Source: Bugula neritina
Lineage: Eukaryota; Bryozoa; Gymnolaemata; Cheilostomatida; Bugulidae
Direction of reading: 5' to 3'
NCBI GenBank assembly: GCA_964035545.1
Contig: OZ037765.1
Location: 26,114,504-26,178,503 of the forward strand
Length of the DNA stretch: 64,000 nucleotides
Under the pieces are notes generated by a model. The model had not been told where the DNA came from. It saw only the letters and a list, made by a program, of their open reading frames with translations, and searched no databases. Position numbers and translations under genes: made by a program. Below are positions 50,499 to 62,551 of the stretch, in pieces. Numbering within the stretch: the stretch's first letter is position 1; the number at the start of each line of letters is the position of its first letter.

Positions 50499-51188
50499 TT
50501 GCTGATTCTACAAGAGCTATATGCTATATTCAATTTATTAGATTTCTTGTCCATATAGATTGTATTCTCAAATCTGACATCTGTCACATCACTCGATATG
50601 TGGGGGAAGAAAATTCGCTAAAACCGCTTCTCGGGTATAAAAATGGGAACTAGAATTTGAGCAAGACTGTATGCATGAATCTAGTTCACCACTAAGACAA
50701 TTTATCATGTCATGAATTTCAATTTTAAGGCTTCCTTCAATTATTGAACATTATATTAGCTGTTTGCAAGTATTTACTGTGTGCTCAATTTTTTTTAGCA
50801 AGCAAAATTTACATTTTTTTCAAAACTGGAAATGGCCTAAATTTCTATGAAATGGCATAGCTTTCATCAATTATTTCTTTAAAACACATTAAAGTGAAAA
50901 TATTATTACTTGATGTTCAAATTTTTACTATTGATTTATATTTAATTGTTCTCGCATGCTATATTATTTAATACCATGTTTTCAGCATAACCGAATTGTA
51001 ATTTACATTCCAAGAGCCTTATATTTTAATAAAGTATGTACATAATTTTTTTCTACATGCATCTTATAAGTATATTATTATATAAAAATAAATATTGTAT
51101 AGAATTGCTAATAGTAAAAAAGAAGTATGTAAAATATAGACATCAAATAAAAAATTATCTTACATAAGTGTACATGGAATCCAGAGAT
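50499..51188. other. Convergent 3' region of the LDLa and tetraspanin genes
   Basis: An AATAAA on + at 51028-51033 overlaps an ATTAAA on the minus strand (51025-51030), so the two 3' UTRs probably overlap. No other feature is seen. Confidence 0.5.
51028..51033 (+). terminator. Poly(A) signal of the LDLa gene, overlapping the opposite one
   Basis: AATAAA 530 bases after the LDLa stop. TTTAAT at 51025-51030 reads ATTAAA on the minus strand, about 160 bases after the tetraspanin stop. Confidence 0.45.
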
Positions 51189-54100
51189 TTAAAATGCTGG
51201 TTTTACGTCATCCAGGTGGCAGCTAACCAAGCAAGCAAATACCACAGTCAACATCTGAAACAGAGGACACAGTGATTTGATAGTCAGTGATGTCAAAAGA
51301 CAAGTATCATTATTGTTGAGCAGCTTTAGATAATAACTTAAATAGCAATTACCAACCAAGTAGAAGACATGTTAATGGGTAGATAATAATATGATAACAA
51401 GAAGACAAAAGTAAGCTGTGCTTTATTAGGAAGAAGACTTATTTGGTGAAATAACAACTAAAGAAATATTTGTTTGGTTTGAAATGCCAATGTCTTTCAT
51501 GCCAGACTCACAAATGGAAAAGGCACAAGACTGAAAGCTTGGTATCTCCAACCTATATTAAATAATCTTTACCTAATACTACTCTGATGAATTATCAAAC
51601 AATTTTGTGGCTATAGAAATTATTGATGATGACAACATTGCCAAAACTGTTCATTGTCTGGCGTTCCTGTTCAGCAACTTTAGAACTAATAGAGCTGTGT
51701 TGAGAAAAGTGACCACAAGCAGTGCATGTAAAATAATGCATAAGGAGGCGACACAAGAGTAACACAATATATCAGAGATATATGTATAAGCATTTGTTTA
51801 ATTTAGGAGGTTAGAAATAAAAAAATGCAACAAATACGGAATTTGTACACATAAAAAATGAGAAAGTTTAAAGAATCTAGCCATGATCTACACTACTTTT
51901 GAGTTAAATTTTATAAAGAAAGTTGGAATAACAAGCAAACTAAATAGCAATTTAGCTGTTAATAATGTTCATGGTCAAAACTGTTCACTAGAGGTATTCA
52001 GTGTTCGTTGTATAGCATTGTTTCAATAAAGAATTCTTTAAAGTTTAATACAATAACCTGGCTCATGTTTATCAGGACTAGCAAATCTCTACATCCCCTT
52101 GAATTGTTGCCACACACATTGTGCAAAACTGTTGCCAGTAAATGTTGAGTGAGAGCAGGTATTTGAGCAAATACATTTACACTTGAGCAAAAAATCTGCT
52201 TTGCTATGCATACTAATAGTAGAGCTATTTAAGGGGGATAACTCTATAACATTAGTTTAATCAAAGCTGTGCTTTACGAGTAAATAGAGTAAATTGTAAC
52301 CAATTTTAATTTGGCTTAATATAACTTGTAAAAAGCTAAACACTTGTCTATTGAAGTTAAAATTGATCATTGTGAGCCGATTTGCAAAATAACACAAGCA
52401 AAATTAACCCGTCTCCTACTACTGGAACCGTCACGGTCAAATTTCACATAACATTTGCACACTCATCAATCTCTTACCTTAAGAAGGGTTGAAAAACATA
52501 TATGTTAATTGCAGGCAACATTAACTAAAATATTTGCTATTTCATTAGCAATTTATAAACACAATAGGGAAAATTTAGTGTATATTTTAACCCTTTCTAA
52601 GACTTAAATGATGTGAGTCCACATATACACAGAATAGTATTTACTTACACAAAATCCACCAGCGCCGAAGGTAGTGGCATAAACAACTGGGAAAACTATA
52701 GTTGAGAATAACTGCCCATAATTTATGCCACAACTCTACAAAGAATAAGAAATAGTAGGTTATAGTAAAACTGCAGCACAACCTACTAAATATAAAACTT
52801 ATGTGACTAAAATAAATAATAGTCTAGTTTTTAAACTACACTATTTATGCATATGTAAAATATTGAATGTCGAGGCTCTACCTAAAACCACAAATTACAT
52901 AAAACTGGTGGCATCAAGTTTTCAATCAATTGTGTTAGCCATATACACTTTTGTTGGCATTCCCATCTAATCTTTTTATCATTAGAACATTCTTCTTAAG
53001 TTGTTTTCTCAGAACCAAAAAACTAAAGATTAACTGAAAATCAATAATGATTAGGACAATTGCAAACTAGAAAAAAAAACTCTTCAATATCCGCATTCTT
53101 TACAGATTATTGCAACATATTATATGCTATTTTACAACTTTGCAGCATATTACAGCTTTACTAATAAGCAATGTCATCATTTTTATTTACATAGTAAGGA
53201 TTTGATAGTACATACACAAAACACAATACAATTATAATCATTATATGATGCACAGCAATGGAAATCGATGACATTCAAAGCCTGTTTTTTTATAAACTTG
53301 ATCAACACTAGACACCAGAAATGGTCAAATGCAAGCATCTAAACATTGCCGATGAAGCAGAGACTATTTAATTATATATAGACTATAGACTAAATTAGGC
53401 TAAAAATATCTGTATTCTAGAACATACTGCGGCACACGAATAGAGGGCTTCAACTTCAGAGTCTGGGCAACATTGAAGGTTCCGCTTGTGACTGATTCTG
53501 GGCATATTCTCCTGAAGATCTATTAAGAACTGCTGGGCATCAGAGCCAGCTGATGCGCCGTCTCTTTCAAGTTGTTTAAATATAATACTGATGTTGTCTA
53601 GAATCTAAAATACACATAAATAACAATACAAGTCAGTCTAGCATGTATATTCTGGTTATGGTTAATATCTATGAAGTTATTCCCGGTTATTATTTAGATT
53701 GGTCTAGTAGCCGCAATAAATTAAGGTTCACTCCACACTACCCAGTACATTGGTGCTGTAAGAACTTACACCTCACTGATGGTATGTTAGTTTTTATAGC
53801 AGTAAATAAATACTCTCACCACATGAAAAGTATTATACTACATTTCATCATTTTGCTAAGTTATTTGGTAAACAAGTTGTACCAAAGCAGGAGTGGAAAA
53901 CTCTGAAAAACAACTTTCAAAGATTGCATCTAGTAGGAAAGATAACTCTGAGAATAAAGCTTATTTTCAAGACTTACTAGCTTATGATGAGACACACAGT
54001 AGGCTCCTACACCAAACCAGATTAAGGCCACCATGGTCATCACACAAAAGAACTGTAACAACACGATATACCTGAATTACTTTACCAAAAATCTGTAGGT

Positions 54101-55008
54101 ACAGGCCATTATTACAGACTATATTTTAAACTGTTGTAATATAAAATAACCCATTAACGTTTAATACTTCACAATAACAAGGGTTCTATTGTCCAATATT
54201 ACATACTTATCTATATGACGAAGAACAAAAAATGTCTACGTAGAAATGATATCCTGAGCAGCAGCACCCTAATACAAAATAGCTTTTCACAGTTTATAAA
54301 ATGTATATGATACATTTAATATACATTATTAATAATTTATCTTTGAGGTTAATAGAAAACACATTTGAGTATTCAGAGTAGAAATTGGATAATGAGTATT
54401 TGAGGCAGCTTAAACAGCGCTATGTGTAGATATCGGACAAGAGTAGAAAAAAGTTGAACATACAGTAGTTATGACAATCTGGCTCTTCTTCAGGACTCCA
54501 ACAAGTCCAAGGATAGGTGCTATAACTGTAAGGATAGATGCACCTAATACTAGGTATGGAAGAAGGTTTCCAATATCTTTATCAAACTGACTCCATAACC
54601 GCAGTTTTATAGCAGCTTGGTTATTCATGGACATTATTGCTAATGCAACACATCCCAGACCAATAATCTAAAATAGCACAAAATACAGTCAATATAGTCA
54701 GATGATATTTGAGCACAATATGACCTCTATATTGTAAAATTCAAAAGTTGATCTGCAAGAACCCAAGTTGAATTCTTAAGAAATGAAATGCATTTAAAAT
54801 TATCTAGGCTATTGAAATATATCGATATTTAAATTATTAAAAAAAATTGAGCTTTTGAAGTTTTGAACTTCCCTTTGAGCAGTGTGATTAGTGTCAAAAA
54901 AATTAAACAAAGAAGGAATAAAAGGGTTACACGTACTTCTATAAAAACAAAATAGACAATGAAGCACATCTTTCGAAGAGTTCCTCTCCCGGATGTGTCT
55001 TCCTCCAT
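51189..55008 (-). CDS. Tetraspanin-like four-pass membrane protein
   Basis: Six exons on minus: 54937-55008, 54464-54667, 53978-54052, 53428-53604, 52649-52735 and 51189-51254. They total 681 nt, or 226 residues, a normal tetraspanin length, and every intron is in phase 0. TM1 is about residues 14-36 (CFIVYFVFIEIIGLGCVALA). A small extracellular loop, TM2 (LVLGASILTVIAPILGLVGV), a short KKSQ turn and TM3 follow. The large extracellular loop is about 75 residues and contains CCPDSEVEALYSC and a final SCG. TM4 and a short tail (DDVKPAF) end the protein. The family motif CCG is CCP here, which, with modest overall similarity, is why I say tetraspanin-like. It converges on the LDLa gene. Confidence 0.8.
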
Positions 55009-55839
55009 CACTTCGCAATACTATTGGTGTCCTAAAAATACCTAGTTATTATTAGTTTTCACAAACACTCCATGCTCGTATGGTTGTGTTGATTCTATGG
55101 TGTAAACCTGGCAGATGAAAGATTTTACATGTGAACTGCTTTTACAAAAATAAAAATTTTAGGTACGACACACGATGACTTGCAAAACAAGTAAAGTATC
55201 TGTGCTCAGTTGTAACTTTCAAGAACAAAAATAAGATATCTATCATCTAGTCTACTTACTTGTTGATTGAAAACTTGCATACATGTATATAAAATAAAGT
55301 TTCTAAACAATGAACTTAGCAAACTTTTGAAAAAATTATATGGTACATCTAAACAACTATTCCAAAAAAGACTTTTTTAATATTTACTTTTTGGTGATGT
55401 TTAACAAGTAAAAGCAGATGTATCAACATTAAAAACCAAAAAGCCATTTTTAGATAAGGCAATTGTCCAGGGGCTGCAATTTCAACCCAGCCAGGTCTAC
55501 CAAGTACTGCTCCAATGCAATCTCACTTGTTTCTACATGGTTAAATTTTTGTAAGATAGAATAGCAGAAGCCTATACTTTTTATAAACCCTATACATTGA
55601 TATTTATATATTTAATTTTATTAGAAACTTTTAGCTATTTTCAGCTTTTATGCAACTTTATCTACCTTTTAGTATGCTTTACCATGACTTACCAGCAGAT
55701 ATCCTAAATGTTTATATTTTATTTACTTCCCTTTACTAAATATTTGCAAGTTTTTAACTAAAACATTTTGACAAAATTAAAATTAATTGCAGCATTTGAT
55801 CTTATACTTATAGTTATATTAAATTTAATAATAATATTA

Positions 55840-56455
55840 ATATAGTTATACAGCTAGAGTTATACTAGTTATACTTTATCTTATACTTATAGAGTTAAAC
55901 TTATTGGTATATTCTTACTAATAGTAATACTAATAGTAATACTAATAGTAATAGTAATGGTAATACTTAATCTTATACTCAATAACTTATATAATATTAC
56001 TATTAGTTATACTTAATCTTATAACTTATACTTATAGAGTTAAACTTAAAGTTAATGTTATAGTTATTTTTATTTACTATTACAGTAATACTATTAGTAT
56101 TAGTATTACATTTTGATTTAGTTTTACCTTTACTATTTATTAATTTATTACCATCATCAATATCATAATGGCATTGAATGATTGATTATTATTGTGTCTA
56201 TTACTATTACAGCAATACTATTAGTATTACTATTAAAGTATAAGTATTAGTATTACTATTAGTATTTACTACTAGTACTAGTAATTACTATTAGTATTAG
56301 TATTACTATTAGTATTAGTATGTTAATTTATACTACTAGTAGTACTAGTAGTATAAATTAACATACTAATACTAATAGTAATACTAATACTAATAGTAAT
56401 TACTAGTACTAGTAGTACTACTAGTACTACTAGTAGTAGTAGTAGGACCAGTGAA
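55840..56455. repeat. Long AGT/ACT/ATT repeat tract
   Basis: About 600 bp of degenerate TATTAG, TAATAC and AGT/ACT units that change orientation several times and include the palindrome at 56267-56417. Confidence 0.85.
56267..56417. repeat. Perfect palindrome, 75-bp arms, 1-nt loop
   Basis: Bases 56267-56341 are the exact reverse complement of 56343-56417 around a single G. The arms are mostly TATTAG/TAATAC repeats but include a unique TGTTAATTTATA stretch, so the symmetry is not due to simple repeat alone. Confidence 0.9.
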
Positions 56456-56867
56456 TAGATTCAGATTGCTTGTAAATAAATAAAAGAATGAAACTTGTTT
56501 TGCTTTGATTTTCAATACTAATAATGTACTAATAATTTTACTTTATCGCGAGTTTTTTTAATAACTATTAATATTTATATAAATACTAAATTGAAATACA
56601 TAATATTATTTCATTTTAGACTGACTTAACACCTCAACCAATGAATTAGGACTAAGCTATCAGTAGCATTATTGGGCAAAGTGAAAAGGTAGGAAAGATA
56701 ACTCTGGTTGATATTCGGACAGTTGGTATCAAAAGATATTCATATTAAATCACCTGTGCAATTATTGTATTTAAAATGCTTTTCGATCACAAAAAGTGAT
56801 AGTAATAACAAATCTCTATCTACCTAGCAACCTACGTATTAATTATTGTAAAGCTGTCATGATGGGT

Positions 56868-57090
56868 GGAGGAGAAGGGCTGAGGAAACTTTTAGTTCAG
56901 TGGCGAGGAGCAACTTTGGTTTCGAATCTCAACCAGTTTACAGATAACTCCTCATGCAGTGTATGACCCGAGTATCTTTATCCGACAGAGTTACCTTACC
57001 CGTAATAGTAAGGTTGTCGTAAACTCCCATTTCATGAGGCCCTAATCGTTCAAACGATAAAATTATAGGGAGTATCAAAAGAGGCTACGC
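56868..57090 (+). mobile_element. tRNA-derived SINE-like element
   Basis: It has a box-A-like TTAGTTCAGTGGCGAGGAG (56892-56910) and a box-B-like GGTTTCGAATCTC (near 56918-56930) in tRNA order. A non-tRNA body of about 150 bp follows. The full tRNA fold is not present, so it is not called as a tRNA gene. It looks like a different family from the copies in the MFS gene. Confidence 0.55.
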
Positions 57091-57309
57091 AGCAGACTAG
57101 CAAACTAGCTAAGAAGTTTTCACTTTAGTAGTAACTTAAACTGTGTAAAGAACATTTAATTCTATCTAAAAGTTCACTAACTAATAATAAGTATAGTGAA
57201 AGATATAAAACAGTAGTAATAACAATAATAATTGAAATAAAAAAATATTTTAGCAAATTATTGTCATTCATATTGTGTCACTAAAAGTAATTATATTTAT
57301 TTGCATGTT

Positions 57310-57540
57310 TTAGTTTATCATCATTATGATTATGAAAATCATTATCACTATCATAATGATAATGATATTCATAATGATAATATTAATCATTATGGTTATG
57401 ATTATTATAATAAAAAGCACAATAAGATTGATAATCACTTTATTACTTGAAATTTATGACAATGAAACAAATAATGATATTAATACTAATAGTAATACTA
57501 ATAGTAATACTAATAGTAATACTAATAGTCATAGTATTAC
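57310..57540. repeat. ATC/ATT and TAATAG simple repeats
   Basis: Interrupted ATT/ATC/ATG tract with fold-back potential, ending in (TAATAGTAATAC)n near 57480-57530. It ends about 370 bp before the RING gene start. Confidence 0.8.
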
Positions 57541-57910
57541 TGAGTAATAGTCAATATTTAGAGTGGTAATAAATAAAGTTTTAAAGATTCTTTTTTATAC
57601 TAGTACTTGGTCTTGTAGTTGTCAGTTAAACTTAAAGTTGTAGGTTATGCTTTTACTGAAATATTTTTCCTTTCACGTTTTATAGATAAAGTTGTATGTT
57701 TTTTTTAGTCATATTATCACTACTAATTACGTTATTGCTGTTGCCCTCATTATAAGCACTATTCTTAGTTGTTAAATTGAATTATTTATTACATGTGTTA
57801 TATTAATATTTGTATGATATTATGTGCTTTTATCACCAACACACATACTAGTATTAATATTGGTATTTTTATAGGGATTTCCAGTCCCAATAGATGAAAG
57901 GTATCTTAAT

Positions 57911-59287
57911 ATGTCCAGCAAAAGCATCAAGTATCCAGAATGTGATGGGTGTCTCTGGCATTCTTCTATACCTGCTAAGTTAACACCAGCAGAATTTGCT
58001 AGTATGACTTGCTTACACTGCTTCTGTGCACCATGTATAAAACTGCTAGTGCAACAGCATGCTAGCAGTAAAACTGAAGCTGGAAGAATGCGGTGGTTTC
58101 GATGCCCTGTTGCATCATGTGGGTTATTGATTCAATCAAATCAAATAAAAGAACTTTCGGGAAAGAAGCTTCCAGTTCCTATACAGTATCTGTTGAAATC
58201 ACATGGCAATGTATCAAAAGAACTAACTAATACACAAAGAATATGCAAGTTTCATATTGACAACTATAAATGGTAAGCAATTAAGTAACGGAATGTATTA
58301 TCAATTATAAAAAATTAATGTACATCTATTTTTGCCTATGCAACAGTATATTGGGTTTAATTTTGCTATAGGGTTAGGTGAATGGTAGATCTCTATTAAT
58401 CTTTTAGATAATTTAACTTCCATTAGTTTTGTTTGATGGTTGACCGTTTTATTGCATACAATCTTCCTAGGGACATGATAGTGAAATATTGCCAAATTTC
58501 TTATCCCCTCCCCTTAATTTACAATTGAAAATACAGTGTAAATAGAAAGTCAACAGCGCTTCATTAAATTAACTTATCTATACAATTTAAATATTGCTTA
58601 AATATTGATAATCTATTTTGCAACAATCGAGTTTTACTCGAATAACAAACCAAAGCTTCACTAAAACATGTTCAGGCAATATTGACTGTGCTAATCATGC
58701 ACTTTCAAACTATACCAACTTTGGCAGACATTTCAAAACTAACCAAATTACACTGTAGGAAACCAAATTGGTGAAAACTATCACACTTTAATGTAGCCTC
58801 TGTGAATACGTAAATGAAAGTAAATGAAGTTTTATTTTTATAATTTAGGCATATTAAGCTTCAGCAATCGGACATTGACAAAAAGGCAAGGCTGGTACAC
58901 AAAATCAATGCTAAACTAGTAGATGCAGAAAAAAAGTATAATGAGCTCAAAAAAAGATATGAACAATTAGTTCAGCAGTAAGTAGTCAGTAAAATTGACT
59001 TGAAATTAGTGTAGCATATCTTCACTGTACTTATTCAATGTAAACCAGTAATAACAAGTTATGTAATCCTAGTTAAGATTGATAGTTCTATCATTGTATC
59101 TGATATTTCAAATTATTTACTTATATTTATATATTTCAGAAAAAGCTCTTACACTAATCAGTATGACTATGAGATTGCTAGCAGTGCAAACTTAGGAGAA
59201 CAGAGGTTGTGGAATGAAACACAAACAGGACTGTCATTTTTAGACCAAGATTATGGTGAAGCTACTGAAAGAAGTCTTGTATTTTAA
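57911..59287 (+). CDS. RING-finger and coiled-coil protein
   Basis: Three exons: 57911-58272, 58849-58977 and 59140-59287, totalling 639 nt or 212 residues. The N-terminus carries a C3HC4-like RING. The first pair is CDGC; TCLHCFCAPC then gives Cys-x-His-x2-Cys-x2-Cys; CPVASC gives the last pair with x4 spacing, after a long insertion. Residues about 120-165 are charged and heptad-like (IDKKARLVHKINAKLVDAEK and on), predicting a coiled coil. The short tail is Ser/Glu-rich. RING, coiled coil and Ser-rich tail in a ~200-residue protein is the plan of the Zip3/RNF212/HEI10 meiotic SUMO/ubiquitin ligases, but I cannot confirm that by residue matches. The frame stays open 36 nt upstream of ATG to a possible acceptor at 57874, so an upstream coding exon cannot be excluded. 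Confidence 0.75.
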
Positions 59288-59454
59288 TATAAATCATGTT
59301 ACAAGTTTTTAAATACACCTAGTTTACTGAGTAAATTGTGAACTATCAAGGTAGTGAATCTAAATATTAGTGTTAGACATTTAGGTTAATTTAGGTTAAA
59401 CATGAAAATATTCACTGCAGTCAACAATTGATTGCAGCGAAATGGCTAATATTT

Positions 59455-59460
59455 TTTATT
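59455..59460 (-). terminator. Poly(A) signal of BCL7
   Basis: TTTATT (AATAAA on minus), about 127 bases past the BCL7 stop and inside the 3' UTR expected for the RING gene. Confidence 0.4.
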
Positions 59461-59548
59461 ATATGACTGCTGCACAATGAGTAAAAAAACTCTCAGTTCA
59501 TATACTTATACATTACACATTCTTGTTGGTATATGGGATTTTTATCTA

Positions 59549-59554
59549 AATAAA
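59549..59554 (+). terminator. Poly(A) signal of the RING gene
   Basis: AATAAA 262 bases after the RING stop and only 33 bases before the BCL7 stop codon on the other strand. Confidence 0.45.
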
Positions 59555-59586
59555 TTGTTGTTTTATAACTCCTGATTAAAAATCCA

Positions 59587-62551
59587 TTACGTTTGACTCT
59601 CTGGAATATCTACAAAATCAAATATATCATTCTAATTAATGAAAAATATAAAATAGACAGGTTTTATAACCAATTCACATTTTGAAAATTTATAATAAGC
59701 ATATATTGAAATATTGTTAAGCTTCACCGATTTAAAAGCATATAATTCTATGTAGGTATCAAAATAATGTCTTGAATGTTTGAAACTTCAATCCTATCCA
59801 CGGTGCCAAACATAGATGACAAGGCTATAGGATAAAATTCTCAAATAATAAAATTGTCACAACTGCTTACATATTTTAGTAGTACTTTGTGATACACTAC
59901 TTTTACTACTACTATTCATATTGGTAAATGAAATGCAGCACCAAATTAATATAATTTTATGCTTAGCTAGTGCACTTTCTATTGAAATACATACTTTGGA
60001 AGCGATTGCTTGTTAAGAAATGCAACATTAACAAGACTATGGACAACATAAAGCAGTGACCTACACTAAATAGTCCAACACAGTCCAATACAATATAGTC
60101 AAACATAGATACTTGCTATTCTCAAGGTGTTCCTAATTCAACAAATGGGAGTATAAGATAAGAAAAAAGTTAATGAGAAACATGCTTTTTTCTATAAAGC
60201 TTCATTATACACCTTTAGTTTACACCTGGTTCAAAATCCTCAACTGTTCAGGTAGCAGGTACATTTGGCCTTAAAACTATCACATTACAGACTACTTTGA
60301 AAGATTAGAAAATGAACCAAGAAAAACTTACACTACGCAAAATCGGTCAAACTATTTTGGTTTTTACTAGACCACAAAAAGGGTTATAATTTGGTTTGTT
60401 CAAAATTCATTTGCTTAAAATGATGGCTGTGTTATTTGCATGACTAGATAAATAGCTCAGAACACAATTAGTCAAACGCTCTCTGGATGAATTTATATCA
60501 GGATAAAGAATTCTAATTTTGCACTAAAAACACGTCAACATACGATTGAACTGAAACTTGAACTTGAAAACATAGTATAGATACATATAGAAGCTGTCAA
60601 TTTCAACAAAATGTAATGTCTTTACCCTGATCAAATGAATTGCTGTTTGGATCAGCACTAGTTGCTTCAGGGTGCAAGATAGACAGGGTTGGTGTAACAG
60701 AGTTAGAATTATCGTAGTTGACTGCACTTCTTGAGCTATCGGAAACGTAATTTTGAGAATCTCTGGATAGATCATCATTGTTATCTGAAAAGTATGATGA
60801 AAATATTGCTAGTGCAACAACATTTTAAAAGAATGTGGTTACCATTCAATCAAAGATAAATTTTGAATAAAATTAATAATATATAACCTGATGCATTACT
60901 GCTGGCTACACTATCCATAGAGTTCTCATCGTTCATGAACGGCAACATTCGCTTTGGAATGCTACTGATTTCTTGAGAGGGCTGAGATTCATTGTCTAAA
61001 GAAAAAGATAAAACTTAAACTATAATATCTAAATTATTTAGTATTCACTAATCTTTAACATTAAAATTGAGTTGTGAACTTATTGTCAATTGTTATAATA
61101 AATTTAGAATCACCTAACATGCATTTAATCAATTCTGCCTTTCAAAACTATTTACTTTAATATTATTAGACTAATAGATTCTAAGAGATAAGTCAAGATG
61201 AATGAAGACTTTCAACAAAAACCTACTGGTCTATTTTGTGGCCCACGACAAAGCAAGCAACACTGATGAAGAGTGTCATCTTTCACCAATGGGTTAAAAT
61301 AGAAAAAGTTGAATTTAGCTTACTACTGCAAATCTTTTTTTATAGCCACTGGGCATAATCCATAGTTTAATTTTAAAAATTACTTGCCCCTATCTGTAAA
61401 TAATTAGCAGATATTCCAGTTGAGTTGGTCTAAGATTAAGTCTTGATGCACCCAACTTAAGATTAGCTACACCAGTGCTAGTGAAACTAACTGTTTGTGT
61501 TTTATATCATATCACTCTCAAGTCTCAACTGTAGCTATACCACAGTTACACAAAATCACTCAATGTGCATATCATATTATAGTATATATAGTGGCAGTTC
61601 CTACAGTAACTCAACAAAACTTAAGATAGCAAGTTACCTTTTACTCCACAGTTGATATTCTCTTGGGTAATACTTTCTGGAGCATCTTTTTTCTGCTAAT
61701 AAACATGAGAAAAACTGCAGCTATGACTATTAATATTGATCATTTTCCAGAACTCAGTGTGTAGCTCATATATATAATATATAACAAGCAGAAAACAATC
61801 AACTGTAAAGTGTAAAGACTCATTAAAATATATGTGAATTTAGCCTGACACAATTATACCTAAATCAGCATTATTTAATCAGCAGGTAAAAGGAATTATA
61901 ATATTCAAGTAATACTTAACTAACCTGTGTGTTTCTGCTTCTCTGACTAGCTACTAAAACACAATATAATAGATCAATATTTCTATGAATATTAAATGAA
62001 CAGCTAAACTTATTAATTAGCATATGACAAGTAAAAAACATGATAAAAGAAATTTATTGATGGTACATTTCACTTTGTCAACTCCTAAATAATGAAAACT
62101 TGAAAGAAACAACCTACAATTAATTGGTAAACACACCTGGAACCCATTTCAAAACTCTCATAGTAGTATCTCCAATGGTCACCCATTTTTTCTCCCTAAA
62201 AGAAACGCATTAGTTGAAAAAATGTAACAAGAAATCAATATTACTTGAATTTCAATTTCATTTAATATAAGAAATTACCAATAAAATTTATTACTAGTGG
62301 GAATTGCAATTAAATTACATCCCAGGTTTGTTTTATAAAGCAGCAAAAACTTGAATCATCCGGGCTAATCTATGTTTGCAGAAATAGTAGTTTTCGAAAC
62401 ACCACAATAAAATAAGTATAGCATTATGATGGGAAAAATTCCCAAAATTTTACTACCATGTTCGAACTTTGTGAATAGCATTAGCTACTCTTTTGATGTC
62501 TTCCTTGGCTTTACTACGAGTTTCAGCTCGAACTCCTCTCCCAAACAGCAT
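59587..62551 (-). CDS. BCL7: BCL7 family protein (BAF/SWI-SNF subunit)
   Basis: BCL7 proteins are small accessory subunits of BAF (SWI/SNF) chromatin remodelling complexes. Seven exons on minus: 62457-62551, 62137-62195, 61925-61953, 61638-61695, 60888-60995, 60626-60784 and 59587-59609. They total 531 nt, or 176 residues. The N-terminal block is the family hallmark: GVRAETRSKAKEDIKRV, then VRTWEKKWVTIGDTTMRVLK and WVP, close to vertebrate BCL7A/B/C. The rest is low-complexity Ser/Asn/Asp-rich with SIPKRMLPFMNDENSMDS, and it ends DIPESQT. The start is the ATG at 62549-62551; the frame stays open upstream, but family alignment supports this Met. The acceptor of exon 4 is a tandem TAGCAG, so one Gln codon may be optional. 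The letter (A/B/C) of the vertebrate paralogues does not apply. Confidence 0.93.

Larger units (their letters stand above)
55009..57910. other. Spacer between divergent tetraspanin and RING genes
   Basis: This holds no recognised gene. It contains AGT/ACT and ATT repeats (55840-56455) with a 151-bp perfect palindrome, a SINE-like copy at 56868-57090, and ATC/ATT repeats (57310-57540). Confidence 0.6.

Noticed and set aside
54829-55011. Long minus frame extending tetraspanin exon 1
   Set aside because: It reads into the intron past a good donor (GTACGT). The spliced version restores TM1, so the extension is not coding.
56892-56930. tRNA gene
   Set aside because: Box A and B are present, but acceptor and anticodon stems cannot be completed, so a SINE head is more likely.
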